From an uncultured Clostridia bacterium (GTDB lineage Bacteria; Bacillota; Clostridia; Oscillospirales; Acutalibacteraceae): 5,451 nucleotides of DNA. Location: assembly GCA_945926705.1 (NCBI GenBank), contig CAMEMA010000080.1, forward strand, positions 1-5,451, read 5' to 3'. Below are positions 1 through 5,451 of this stretch, piece by piece. The notes under the pieces were generated by a model. The model did no database searches. It saw only the letters and a list, made by a program, of their open reading frames with translations, and had not been told where the DNA came from. The translations under genes were made by a program, and so were the position numbers. Positions within the stretch are counted from its first letter, which is position 1; every line of letters begins with the position of its first letter.

Positions 1-43
1 CGGAGACTCGAGAACCTTAAGTCTCGCCACCATCGCCTGATGA
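1..43. other. GC-rich non-murA sequence at the window edge
   Basis: These 43 bases are about 56% G+C, in sharp contrast to the AT-rich sequence that follows, and no frame continues the MurA protein. They hold two 6-bp palindromes (CTCGAG at 7-12, CTTAAG at 16-21) and an inverted repeat GAGACT (3-8) / AGTCTC (20-25). They could be the end of an inserted element, a rearrangement breakpoint, or foreign sequence joined at a contig end. Too little is visible to identify the source. Confidence 0.5.
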
Positions 44-394
44 TTCGCAGCCTCCGGGTAATGAAAGTTCGGCCTTACCAGTTGCACCCAAAATTGAACC
101 TAAAAATATTATAGATGACCTCATTTTTCTCATTAAAAAATCAGGTATATCATTTTTTGAAATATTTTTAGAATCAATAATCAATGTCCCGTTTTCAAAG
201 GATGTACTACATCCCAAATAATTTAGAATTTTATTTGTAACTCTAACATCTGAAATGTTTGGACAATTCTTTATTATACATTCATCTTTGCACATGATAC
301 TTGCAGCCAGTATAGGTAAAACACTATTCTTTGCTCCTTGAATTTTAACTTCTCCGCTCAAGCGACGGGAACCCTCAATAATTAATTTTGACAC
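17..394 (-). pseudogene. murA: UDP-N-acetylglucosamine 1-carboxyvinyltransferase (MurA), N-terminal part only, MurAA-like
   Basis: MurA transfers the enolpyruvyl group of PEP to UDP-GlcNAc in the cytoplasm, the first committed step of peptidoglycan synthesis. Residues 1-117 read as a typical N-terminus: QGAKN with Lys22/Asn23, MRSSI with Arg92, and SLPGGC with the PEP-binding Cys116 (codon 47-49), all at the usual family positions. Homology stops after Glu117. The expected continuation (IGARPxDxH in the family) is replaced by eight unrelated residues and a TAA at 17-19. The intact protein would be about 420 aa, so this reading frame could not give a working enzyme. The start is GTG at 392-394, supported by an AGGTGA ribosome binding site at 402-407 with a 7-nt gap. 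MRSSIIFLG and the TGKAEL segment resemble the MurAA type, not the RASYYLMGA form of MurAB/MurZ. Either the gene is truly disrupted or the window edge is a chimeric join; the sequence cannot decide. Confidence 0.85.
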
Positions 395-401
395 TCACCA
401 T

Positions 402-407
402 TCACCT
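402..407 (-). promoter_or_regulatory. Ribosome binding site deciding the GTG start of the left murA
   Basis: On the minus strand AGGTGA (within GAGAGGTGA) sits 7 nt before the GTG at 392-394. The nearby ATG at 399-401 is out of frame. This, together with the family alignment at the N-terminus, fixes GTG as the start. Confidence 0.7.
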
Positions 408-412
408 CTCGA

Positions 413-426
413 AAAGTTATAACTTT
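413..426. promoter_or_regulatory. Perfect 14-bp palindrome at the murA transcription start, possible operator
   Basis: AAAGTTATAACTTT is a perfect palindrome placed between the candidate -10 box and the ribosome binding site of the left murA. A repressor bound here would block that promoter. Its half AAAGTTAT recurs at 547-554 in the opposite promoter. AT-rich DNA makes such palindromes fairly common, so the call is tentative. Confidence 0.3.
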
Positions 427-453
427 GCTATACGAATTAAGTAATTACGTCAA
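427..453 (-). promoter_or_regulatory. Candidate sigma-A-type promoter for the left murA
   Basis: Read on the minus strand, TTGACG (448-453) is a 5/6 match to the -35 box and TATAGC (427-432) a 4/6 match to the -10 box. The spacer is 15 bp, shorter than ideal. Transcription would start near 420, leaving a leader of about 25 nt that holds the ribosome binding site. This is seen by eye only. Confidence 0.4.
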
Positions 454-529
454 ATCGTTCATATAAATATGTTATTCCGAGAAGCATGTCCTGTGATAAT
501 ATTCAATATAATAAATATGCTTTATCAGC

Positions 530-557
530 TTGACTTTATTACAAATAAAGTTATCCT
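530..557 (+). promoter_or_regulatory. Candidate promoter of the membrane protein/glycosyltransferase operon
   Basis: TTGACT (530-535) is a 5/6 match to the -35 box. TATCCT (552-557) is a 4/6 match to the -10 box at a 16-bp spacing. Transcription would start near 564, about 36 nt before the TTG start at 600. Seen by eye only; the -35 box is the stronger half. Confidence 0.4.
533..551. promoter_or_regulatory. Perfect inverted repeat inside the operon promoter, possible operator
   Basis: ACTTTATT (533-540) and AATAAAGT (544-551) are exact reverse complements around a 3-base ACA spacer. The repeat overlaps the candidate -35 box and fills most of the -35/-10 spacer, a classic repressor position. 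The right arm continues as AAAGTTAT (547-554), the half-site of the palindrome at 413-426. No regulator gene is in the window. Confidence 0.35.
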
Positions 558-587
558 ATTTTATAGAGTAATTTTATATAAATTGAT

Positions 588-592
588 GGAGG
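588..592 (+). promoter_or_regulatory. Strong ribosome binding site for a TTG start
   Basis: GGAGG lies 7 nt before the TTG at 600-602. No in-frame ATG lies close by at the protein's natural N-terminus, so this site makes TTG the start. The TTG sits at the end of a run of seven T (595-601). Confidence 0.75.
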
Positions 593-599
593 AATTTTT

Positions 600-1643
600 T
601 TGAAAAATAAACTAAATGGAAAAATAATTTTTAATATTCTTACATTAATAATTCCCGTAGCTTTTATATTATATTTTTTATCTTCAGAAAATGGGCTTAT
701 GGATTTAATTGAAAATGCCAATAAATTCAATTGGGGATGGATAGTTATAGCAATGGTTTTGCAATTGCTAAATGTATTTGTAGATTCACTAATATTGCTT
801 AATCTCACATTTAATTATGACAACAAATACACTTTAACAAAATCGCTTAAAGCTACTGCGGTAGGGCAATTCTTTACAGTAATAACTCCCGGAGGCATAG
901 GAGGTCAACCTATGCAGCTTTATTGCATGAAAAAACAAAATGTAGATACCGGTATAGCCTCTTCTTCTTTGGTACAAAAATTTTTAATGTATCAAACTAC
1001 GATAACATTTTACAGTTTAATATCTATGCTGTTGAATTTGGATATTTTTTCGGGTAATATGAGTAACGCCATGATAAGTCTTGCGGCTTTTGGATTCATA
1101 TCTCATGCGCTTGTTATATTATTTGTATTTATGTTCTCATTCAATAAAAAACTCACATCTTCAATAATCAATGCTTGCTTTAAATTTTTAGAGAAATTAA
1201 AAATAATAAAAAACTCTACCGAAAAAACCGATAAAATAAAAAATCAACTAGAATATTTTTATAAAAGCAACAAGCAACTATATAAAAATAAAAAATCATT
1301 ACTTCTTACTTGCGTGCTAACTATATTTCAACTGACTTTTATTTTTACTATACCTTATGCTATTTACAGAGCATTTAATTTTAACGGTGCTAAAATTTTT
1401 GATATGATAACCGGTCAAGCGTTTGTAACAATGGTGTCTTCGTTTATGCCTTTACCAGGGGGTTCAGGAGCTGCAGAAGGCAGTTTTTATGTCTTTTTTC
1501 AAATGTTTTTTACCCAGAACACTATAAAATCTGCTATACTTGTTTGGAGGATTATAACTTATTTTTTAAATATAATAATTTTTGCACCTTTTGCAAAAGT
1601 TGGAAACATATCTGAAACTACTAAAACACTGGAAAATATATAA
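600..1643 (+). CDS. Flippase-like membrane protein, lysylphosphatidylglycerol synthase transmembrane family (copy 1)
   Basis: This 347-aa protein is an integral cytoplasmic-membrane protein of the PF03706/UPF0104 type. Hydrophobic segments lie near residues 9-28, 46-69, 85-105, 128-147, 157-180, 234-257, 265-285 and 305-330, with a lysine-rich stretch at about 182-233. Two family hallmarks are clear: GQFF...TPGGIGGQPMQ at 89-106 and PLPGGSGAAEGSF at 284-296. There is no C-terminal aminoacyl-transfer domain as in MprF, so it should not make lysyl-phosphatidylglycerol alone. Short members of the family are usually annotated as flippase-like; their substrates are mostly unknown. The start is TTG with a strong ribosome binding site. 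It is the first gene of a probable operon: the glycosyltransferase starts 13 nt after its stop. The third gene is a paralogue of the same length. Movement of a lipid-linked sugar is inference from the neighbour. Confidence 0.85.
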   Translation: MKNKLNGKIIFNILTLIIPVAFILYFLSSENGLMDLIENANKFNWGWIVIAMVLQLLNVFVDSLILLNLTFNYDNKYTLTKSLKATAVGQFFTVITPGGIGGQPMQLYCMKKQNVDTGIASSSLVQKFLMYQTTITFYSLISMLLNLDIFSGNMSNAMISLAAFGFISHALVILFVFMFSFNKKLTSSIINACFKFLEKLKIIKNSTEKTDKIKNQLEYFYKSNKQLYKNKKSLLLTCVLTIFQLTFIFTIPYAIYRAFNFNGAKIFDMITGQAFVTMVSSFMPLPGGSGAAEGSFYVFFQMFFTQNTIKSAILVWRIITYFLNIIIFAPFAKVGNISETTKTLENI

Positions 1644-1650
1644 GGAGAGG
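1642..1650 (+). promoter_or_regulatory. Ribosome binding site deciding the glycosyltransferase start
   Basis: AAGGAGAGG overlaps the TAA stop of the preceding gene (1641-1643) and lies 6 nt before the ATG at 1657. It supports this start over an in-frame ATG at 1582 that lies inside the preceding gene, and it suggests translational coupling. Confidence 0.75.
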
Positions 1651-1656
1651 TTAAAT

Positions 1657-2649
1657 ATGTCCGGTTTGGCAATAAGCTTGATTATGCCTATATATAATGT
1701 GGAAAAATATTTAAAAAGAGCGCTGGAATCAGTTCAAACTCAAACGTTCAAAAATTTTGAATTAATTATAGTAAATGATGGTTCTACTGATGGAAGTAAG
1801 ACTATTGCCGAATCTTTTTGTAAAAAAAATAAAAATTTTTTCCTTATAAATCAAGAAAATCAAGGTCCGTCTGTAGCAAGAAATACCGGTTTAAAAGTCT
1901 GCAAGGGAAATTACATAGGATTTATGGATAGCGATGATTACTTAGAACCTGAATTTTTAGAATTACTTTATAATGCAGCAACAGAAAATGATGCAGACAT
2001 AGCTTGTTGTAATTTTAATATTTACTATCCTGAAAGAAAATTAAAAATTTACATGCCTTTTACATCCTTCCCTGGTATATATTCAAAAACAAAGGCATTA
2101 AGAAAATTAATTTTAGATCTTGGAATCCATTATTTTGTTTGGAACAAACTTTCACGCAGAGAATTGTTTTTTAATAATAACCTTAAATTCGATAAAATGT
2201 ATTTTGAAGATATTTCAACTTCTCCAAAACTCTTTTACTACGCCGATAAAATAGTTCTTATCGGAAAAGCTCTTTACAATTATACAATTCGTGATACCAG
2301 TATTCTACATTCAATGGATGTAATAAAAATAAATGATTTTATAAAATCATTGGGAGTAATTCGAAATTTTTTAGAAAATGAAAAAGCTTACAAAAACTAC
2401 AATAATCATATCTGGATATACGCTCAACGCGTGAAGCTTGTAAGCTACTATTATATTTTAATGCTTCATGCCAAAGAAATGAATTTTAAAGGATTTTTAG
2501 AAAACATAAACTCCGCAACCAAATCTATAGACTATTTTTCCGGGAAATTTTTCAAACCTGTTAAATCTCCAATAGTTCCTGAATTAATATGCCCTATTAA
2601 AGAACCAAGAAAAATTATTAAAATTAAAAAAACTCGAAAAAATAAATAA
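1657..2649 (+). CDS. Family 2 glycosyltransferase
   Basis: This 330-aa protein has a GT-A type GT2 catalytic domain in its N-terminal half: ISLIMPIYNVEKYL (6-19), the nucleotide-binding NDGSTDGS (40-47), QGPSVARNTGL (69-79) and the metal-binding DSDD (91-94). Further along, VWNKLSRREL (161-170) and FED (183-185) match the acceptor and catalytic-base area of bacterial cell-surface GT2 enzymes. Such enzymes move a sugar from a nucleotide-sugar to a lipid or polysaccharide acceptor at the cytoplasmic face of the membrane. The donor and acceptor cannot be told here. No membrane span is visible, but the last 20 or so residues are very rich in lysine and arginine and could bind acidic lipids. The ATG at 1657 is chosen for its ribosome binding site and because the GT2 fold starts at once. 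The gene sits between two paralogous membrane proteins, so a joint role in a glycolipid or surface glycan is a reasonable inference. Confidence 0.88.
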   Translation: MSGLAISLIMPIYNVEKYLKRALESVQTQTFKNFELIIVNDGSTDGSKTIAESFCKKNKNFFLINQENQGPSVARNTGLKVCKGNYIGFMDSDDYLEPEFLELLYNAATENDADIACCNFNIYYPERKLKIYMPFTSFPGIYSKTKALRKLILDLGIHYFVWNKLSRRELFFNNNLKFDKMYFEDISTSPKLFYYADKIVLIGKALYNYTIRDTSILHSMDVIKINDFIKSLGVIRNFLENEKAYKNYNNHIWIYAQRVKLVSYYYILMLHAKEMNFKGFLENINSATKSIDYFSGKFFKPVKSPIVPELICPIKEPRKIIKIKKTRKNK

Positions 2650-2683
2650 GTATAAAAAAATTATTAGAGCAAAAAATATTTAC

Positions 2684-3727
2684 ATGAAAAATTTTAAATT
2701 AAATAAATTAGTTACATTATTAAAAAAATCTTCTAATTTTATACTTATAACTATCTCAATTGCAATATTGACATACTTTTGTATAAATAATGATAATTTA
2801 ATAAATTTATTAGATGTAATTCCACGCTTGAATATAGCTTGGATAGCGTTAGCGTTTGCTTCTTTAATAATATGCTGGATTATAGAAGCGTTAATAGTTA
2901 AAAGAATAACAAATGAAATATATCACAAACAATATCCAAAATTATTTTTTTTTAAAGTAGCATTTATTGGACAATATTTTAACTCCATAACACCCATGGG
3001 AATAGCTGGACAGCCAATGCAAATTTTAGAATTATCCAAATGTTCCATATCCAAAACAACAGCTACAATTATAACTACAAGAAAATTTTTTATATATCAG
3101 TCATGTTTAGCATTGTACTCTGTATTTTGCTCTGTTATATACTATAATCGTCTGAAAATAATATGTCCGGAAATGACATGGATGCTATGGACAGGTACAA
3201 TGTTTCAGTGCTCAATGATATTAATTGTTTTCATTTTTTATTTAAATAAAAATATCATTTTAAAAATATCCGAGTTTTTTATAGGTGCTTTATATAAAAT
3301 AAAAATAATTAAAGATAAAAACTTACCATTACAATCCTTGAAAAAAAATTTAAATTTATTTATTGAAAGCAATAAATCTTTAATTAAAAATAAAAAAGTT
3401 AATTTTGAAATATATATTTTAACTTTTTTTCAAATTACATTTTTATTAATTATACCGTTTTTTGTATTTAAAGCTTTTCATCATAACTCCTTTCCGGTTA
3501 TTCAGATTATATGCGCACAATCAATAATAAATACAATATCTTCATTCACTCCCCTGCCGGGAGCAGCAGGTACAGCAGAAAAAAGTTTTATGACTGTATT
3601 TTCTATTTTCTTTACAATAAAAGAAATCGGAAAAGCGATGTTACTTTCCCGATTTATAAGCTGCTATTTTACAATACTTATAGGAACAATATTCAGTAAA
3701 AAAATTATCAAAAGCCAAAAAAACTAA
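2684..3727 (+). CDS. Flippase-like membrane protein, lysylphosphatidylglycerol synthase transmembrane family (copy 2)
   Basis: This second PF03706-type membrane protein has exactly the same length (347 aa) as the first gene of the operon and is clearly related to it. It keeps GQYF...TPMGIAGQPMQ (96-113), RKFFIYQ after it, a lysine-rich middle, FFQITFLLIIPF, and PLPGAAGTAEKSF (290-302). Hydrophobic segments cover roughly 18-34, 51-72, 92-112, 134-152 and 167-187, then three or more after residue 240. As in copy 1 there is no aminoacyl-transferase domain. The two have diverged strongly outside the motifs, so the duplication is old. The gap after the glycosyltransferase is 34 nt, with no good ribosome binding site before the ATG (only a distant AGAG), so expression may be weak or depend on coupling. 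The gene is extremely AT-rich. Its stop codon overlaps that of the convergent hydrolase gene. Function beyond membrane lipid handling is unknown. Confidence 0.83.
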   Translation: MKNFKLNKLVTLLKKSSNFILITISIAILTYFCINNDNLINLLDVIPRLNIAWIALAFASLIICWIIEALIVKRITNEIYHKQYPKLFFFKVAFIGQYFNSITPMGIAGQPMQILELSKCSISKTTATIITTRKFFIYQSCLALYSVFCSVIYYNRLKIICPEMTWMLWTGTMFQCSMILIVFIFYLNKNIILKISEFFIGALYKIKIIKDKNLPLQSLKKNLNLFIESNKSLIKNKKVNFEIYILTFFQITFLLIIPFFVFKAFHHNSFPVIQIICAQSIINTISSFTPLPGAAGTAEKSFMTVFSIFFTIKEIGKAMLLSRFISCYFTILIGTIFSKKIIKSQKN

Positions 3728-3733
3728 GTTTTT
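3719..3733. terminator. Small AT-rich hairpin at the convergent gene ends, possible weak terminator
   Basis: AAAAAC (3719-3724) and GTTTTT (3728-3733) are exact inverted repeats around the TAA stop of the plus-strand operon. The minus strand also reads through a run of seven U after the stem. With one G-C pair and a 3-base loop the hairpin is weak. It is the only terminator-like element between the two converging genes. Confidence 0.25.
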
Positions 3734-4521
3734 ATGTCTACCATTTTAAAATTCTCTTTTGGAGCTACATTCAAAAGAACATCTTTTCCTGCTGTTATTC
3801 CTTCTTTATTCAAATAATATGTGCAAGTTTGTAAAGCTAATTCCGGAATGTTATTATTTGAACTAAGATGAGAAAGTAAAATATTCTCAGTTCCGTTATT
3901 AACTAAAAATGGTAAAAACTTAGCACTAGTTTCGTTAGACAAGTGACCTTTTTTCGATAAAATTCTTCTCTTTAAGTAGTAAGGATATTTTCCATTTTCA
4001 AGCATCATAACATCATGATTTGACTCCAATAAAACCGTACGACAACCTTTGAGTGAATTCTTAACTTCATCAGAAATATATCCTAAATCAGTGCAAACTG
4101 CTATTTTTTCACCGGTAATATCTGTAAATACATACCCAAATCCACCACAACAATCATGAGATATAGAAAAAGCTTCAACGGATACAAAACCTAAATCGGT
4201 ATTTCTTTTATCTAAAGCGCCAGATGAAATTTTTTCAGAAATCAAACCTTTTTTTATTAATGCATCTAAAGTTTCTTTTGAAGTGTACAATTTTAAATTA
4301 TACTTGTTAATAAGCACTTTTAAAGCTGAAACATGATCGATGTGTTCATGCGTAATAAATACAGAACTTATATTGCAGATAGAAATATTATTTGCTTGTA
4401 ATATATTTTCCAGTTGTTTTGTACTCCTACCTGCATCCACCAAAATACCATTTTTATTTGAAAATTCTATATAGTATGAATTACCACTACTGCCACTAAA
4501 TAAAGGACAAACTCTTATCAT
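3724..4521 (-). CDS. Metallo-beta-lactamase-fold hydrolase, YycJ/WalJ-like
   Basis: This 265-aa cytoplasmic MBL-fold protein (COG1235 type) has the metal motif THEHIDH with His58, His60, Asp62 and His63, then SHD with His122, TDLG with Asp145 and SHLSS with His218, a full two-metal set. FSGSSGNSYYIE near the start, LLESNHD (164-170) and GHLSN (192-196) are hallmarks of the YycJ/WalJ group, whose members are of similar length. YycJ has been linked to DNA processing and cell-wall-related phenotypes in Firmicutes, but its substrate is not settled. The ATG at 4521 is chosen because the family N-terminus begins there. An in-frame ATG at 4605 would add 28 residues and overlap murA by 35 nt. Neither start has a clear ribosome binding site. 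It follows the right-hand murA on the same strand with a 49-nt gap and is probably co-transcribed with it. Confidence 0.87.
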   Translation of the reverse strand: MIRVCPLFSGSSGNSYYIEFSNKNGILVDAGRSTKQLENILQANNISICNISSVFITHEHIDHVSALKVLINKYNLKLYTSKETLDALIKKGLISEKISSGALDKRNTDLGFVSVEAFSISHDCCGGFGYVFTDITGEKIAVCTDLGYISDEVKNSLKGCRTVLLESNHDVMMLENGKYPYYLKRRILSKKGHLSNETSAKFLPFLVNNGTENILLSHLSSNNNIPELALQTCTYYLNKEGITAGKDVLLNVAPKENFKMVDIKT

Positions 4522-4570
4522 AATTTTTTCACACTTTGATAATAGGAGAAAGAAGAATAAATACTGTTCA

Positions 4571-5451
4571 TCACAAACCGGACACTTCAGTTTCTCTACT
4601 CTCATAAGAAACTTTTTTAATGTCTGCGCCCAATTTTAAAAGCTTCTCAACTATATCTTCATATCCTCTTTCGATATGCTGTATTTCTTCAATAGTAGTC
4701 GTACCGGATGCAGCTAACCCGGCAATTACTAAAGCAGCACCTGCGCGCAAATCTGTAGCTTTTACAGGAGCTCCTTGAAGTTCTTTTACACCTTCTATAA
4801 CTGCTAACTTACCGTCAACAGAAATTTTAGCCCCCATTCGATGTAATTCTTCTACATATTTAAATCTATTGTCCCAAACTGCTTCATTTACCATACTGGT
4901 TCCGTCTACTGTAGCCAACAGAGCAGTTATCTGCGGTTGCATATCTGTAGGGAATCCCGGATGAGGCATAGTTTTAATATTACATTTTTTTAGAGGTTTA
5001 TTACAATAAACTCGTATAGAATCATTAAACTCCTCTAAATTTACACCTATTTCTTCAAGTTTAGCAGTTATAGATTCCAAATGTTTCGGAATTACGTTCT
5101 CTATTACAACGTCTCCCCTTGTAGCGGCAGCAGCAACCATATAAGTTCCGGCTTCAATTTGATCGGGAAGAATCGAGTAAGTAACTCCTCTTAAAGTTTT
5201 TACACCTCGAATCTTTATTACGTCAGTACCTGCTCCTATGATATCGGCACCCATGCGATTTAAAAAGTTTGCCAAGTCAACTATGTGTGGTTCTTTGGCA
5301 GCATTTTCTATAACTGTAACTCCATCTGCCTTTACAGCGGCAAGCATGATGTTTACAGTAGCTCCTACAGAGACCACGTCCAAATAAATATGCGTACCTA
5401 CTAACTTATCACACTTAACTTTAACCATTCCGTTTTCTAGAGAATATTCTG
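4571..5451 (-). CDS. murA: UDP-N-acetylglucosamine 1-carboxyvinyltransferase (MurA), C-terminal two-thirds, MurAB/MurZ-like, cut by the window edge
   Basis: The reading frame is open to the right edge, so the N-terminus, including the catalytic cysteine, lies outside. The visible 292 residues cover the rest of both EPT domains of MurA. They include VVSVGATVNIMLAAV, ENAAKEP, PDQIEAGTYMVAAA, PHPGFPTDMQ with the catalytic Asp (codon 4943-4945), WDNRF, TDLRAGAALVIAG and the final HIERGYE with its conserved Arg. All expected key residues in this part are present, so the enzyme looks functional. VVSVGAT followed by NIMLAAV is the MurAB/MurZ form, whereas MurAA enzymes usually have FPSVGATEN. This differs in type from the murA fragment at the left end. 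The gene looks richer in G+C than the central operon, as expected of a conserved core gene. The YycJ-like gene follows it closely. An ATG at 5428 is internal to the domain and is not the true start. Confidence 0.93.
   Translation of the reverse strand, partial: EYSLENGMVKVKCDKLVGTHIYLDVVSVGATVNIMLAAVKADGVTVIENAAKEPHIVDLANFLNRMGADIIGAGTDVIKIRGVKTLRGVTYSILPDQIEAGTYMVAAAATRGDVVIENVIPKHLESITAKLEEIGVNLEEFNDSIRVYCNKPLKKCNIKTMPHPGFPTDMQPQITALLATVDGTSMVNEAVWDNRFKYVEELHRMGAKISVDGKLAVIEGVKELQGAPVKATDLRAGAALVIAGLAASGTTTIEEIQHIERGYEDIVEKLLKLGADIKKVSYESRETEVSGL

Larger units (their letters stand above)
395..599. other. Divergent intergenic region
   Basis: This 205-bp region separates the left murA (minus) from the three-gene operon (plus). 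No credible reading frame fills it. It carries candidate promoters in both directions, two inverted repeats sharing an octamer, and a 9-bp direct repeat ATAAATATG (463-471 and 511-519) of unknown meaning. No rho-independent terminator or riboswitch-like fold was recognised. Confidence 0.6.

Noticed and set aside
551..808. Minus-strand open frame of 85 codons
   Set aside because: It covers the promoter and the first part of the flippase-like gene in antisense, has no family resemblance and no ribosome binding site; it is a shadow of the real gene.
1582..1656. Upstream ATG adding 25 residues to the glycosyltransferase
   Set aside because: It lies inside the preceding gene, and a strong ribosome binding site with an ATG exists at 1657, where the GT2 fold begins.
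3511..3699. Plus-strand open frame of 62 codons
   Set aside because: It lies wholly inside the second flippase-like gene in another frame, and the residues look like a random AT-rich translation.
600..3727. Lysyl-phosphatidylglycerol synthesis and peptide resistance (MprF) function for the membrane genes
   Set aside because: Both proteins end after the membrane domain, and the cytoplasmic aminoacyl-transferase domain needed for lysine transfer is absent.
3724..4521. True beta-lactamase (antibiotic resistance gene)
   Set aside because: The LLESNHD and GHLSN motifs place it with YycJ/WalJ hydrolases, and there is no signal peptide for export.
1..5451. Small circular plasmid carrying murA
   Set aside because: There is no replication, mobilisation or partition gene and no origin-like repeat set. 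The murA pieces look like different types, and joining the ends would still leave about 20 codons missing and 43 bp of foreign sequence.

Overview
The window looks like a piece of a low-GC Firmicutes (Clostridia-type) genome. The central genes are very AT-rich, several genes carry AGGAGG-like ribosome binding sites, GTG and TTG starts are used, and cell-wall genes of Firmicutes type lie at both ends. No RNA gene, CRISPR array, transposase or replication gene was seen.

Layout. Positions 1-394 hold the start of a murA gene on the minus strand (GTG start). It ends just after its catalytic cysteine, in a 43-bp stretch of different, GC-richer sequence at the window edge. Positions 395-599 are a divergent intergenic region with candidate promoters for both directions and two perfect inverted repeats that share the octamer AAAGTTAT. 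Positions 600-3727 hold three plus-strand genes in a likely operon: a multi-spanning membrane protein of the lysylphosphatidylglycerol-synthase transmembrane (flippase-like, PF03706-type) family, a family 2 glycosyltransferase, and a second membrane protein that is a paralogue of the first and also 347 aa long. The operon runs head-on into a minus-strand YycJ/WalJ-like metallo-beta-lactamase-fold gene (3724-4521), and their stop codons overlap. Upstream of that gene on the same strand, and running off the right edge, is the C-terminal two-thirds of another murA (4571-5451).

How the genes fit together. The two murA pieces could be mistaken for one gene cut by a circular contig. The residues suggest two paralogues: the left piece resembles the MurAA type and the right piece the MurAB/MurZ type. 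Read that way, two same-strand peptidoglycan-initiation enzymes bracket a YycJ-like hydrolase and a small membrane/glycosyltransferase operon. By inference, the operon could build and move a lipid-linked sugar at the cytoplasmic membrane. The most distinctive features are the membrane-paralogue/glycosyltransferase/membrane-paralogue sandwich and the abrupt break in the left murA. The break may be a contig-end chimera rather than biology.
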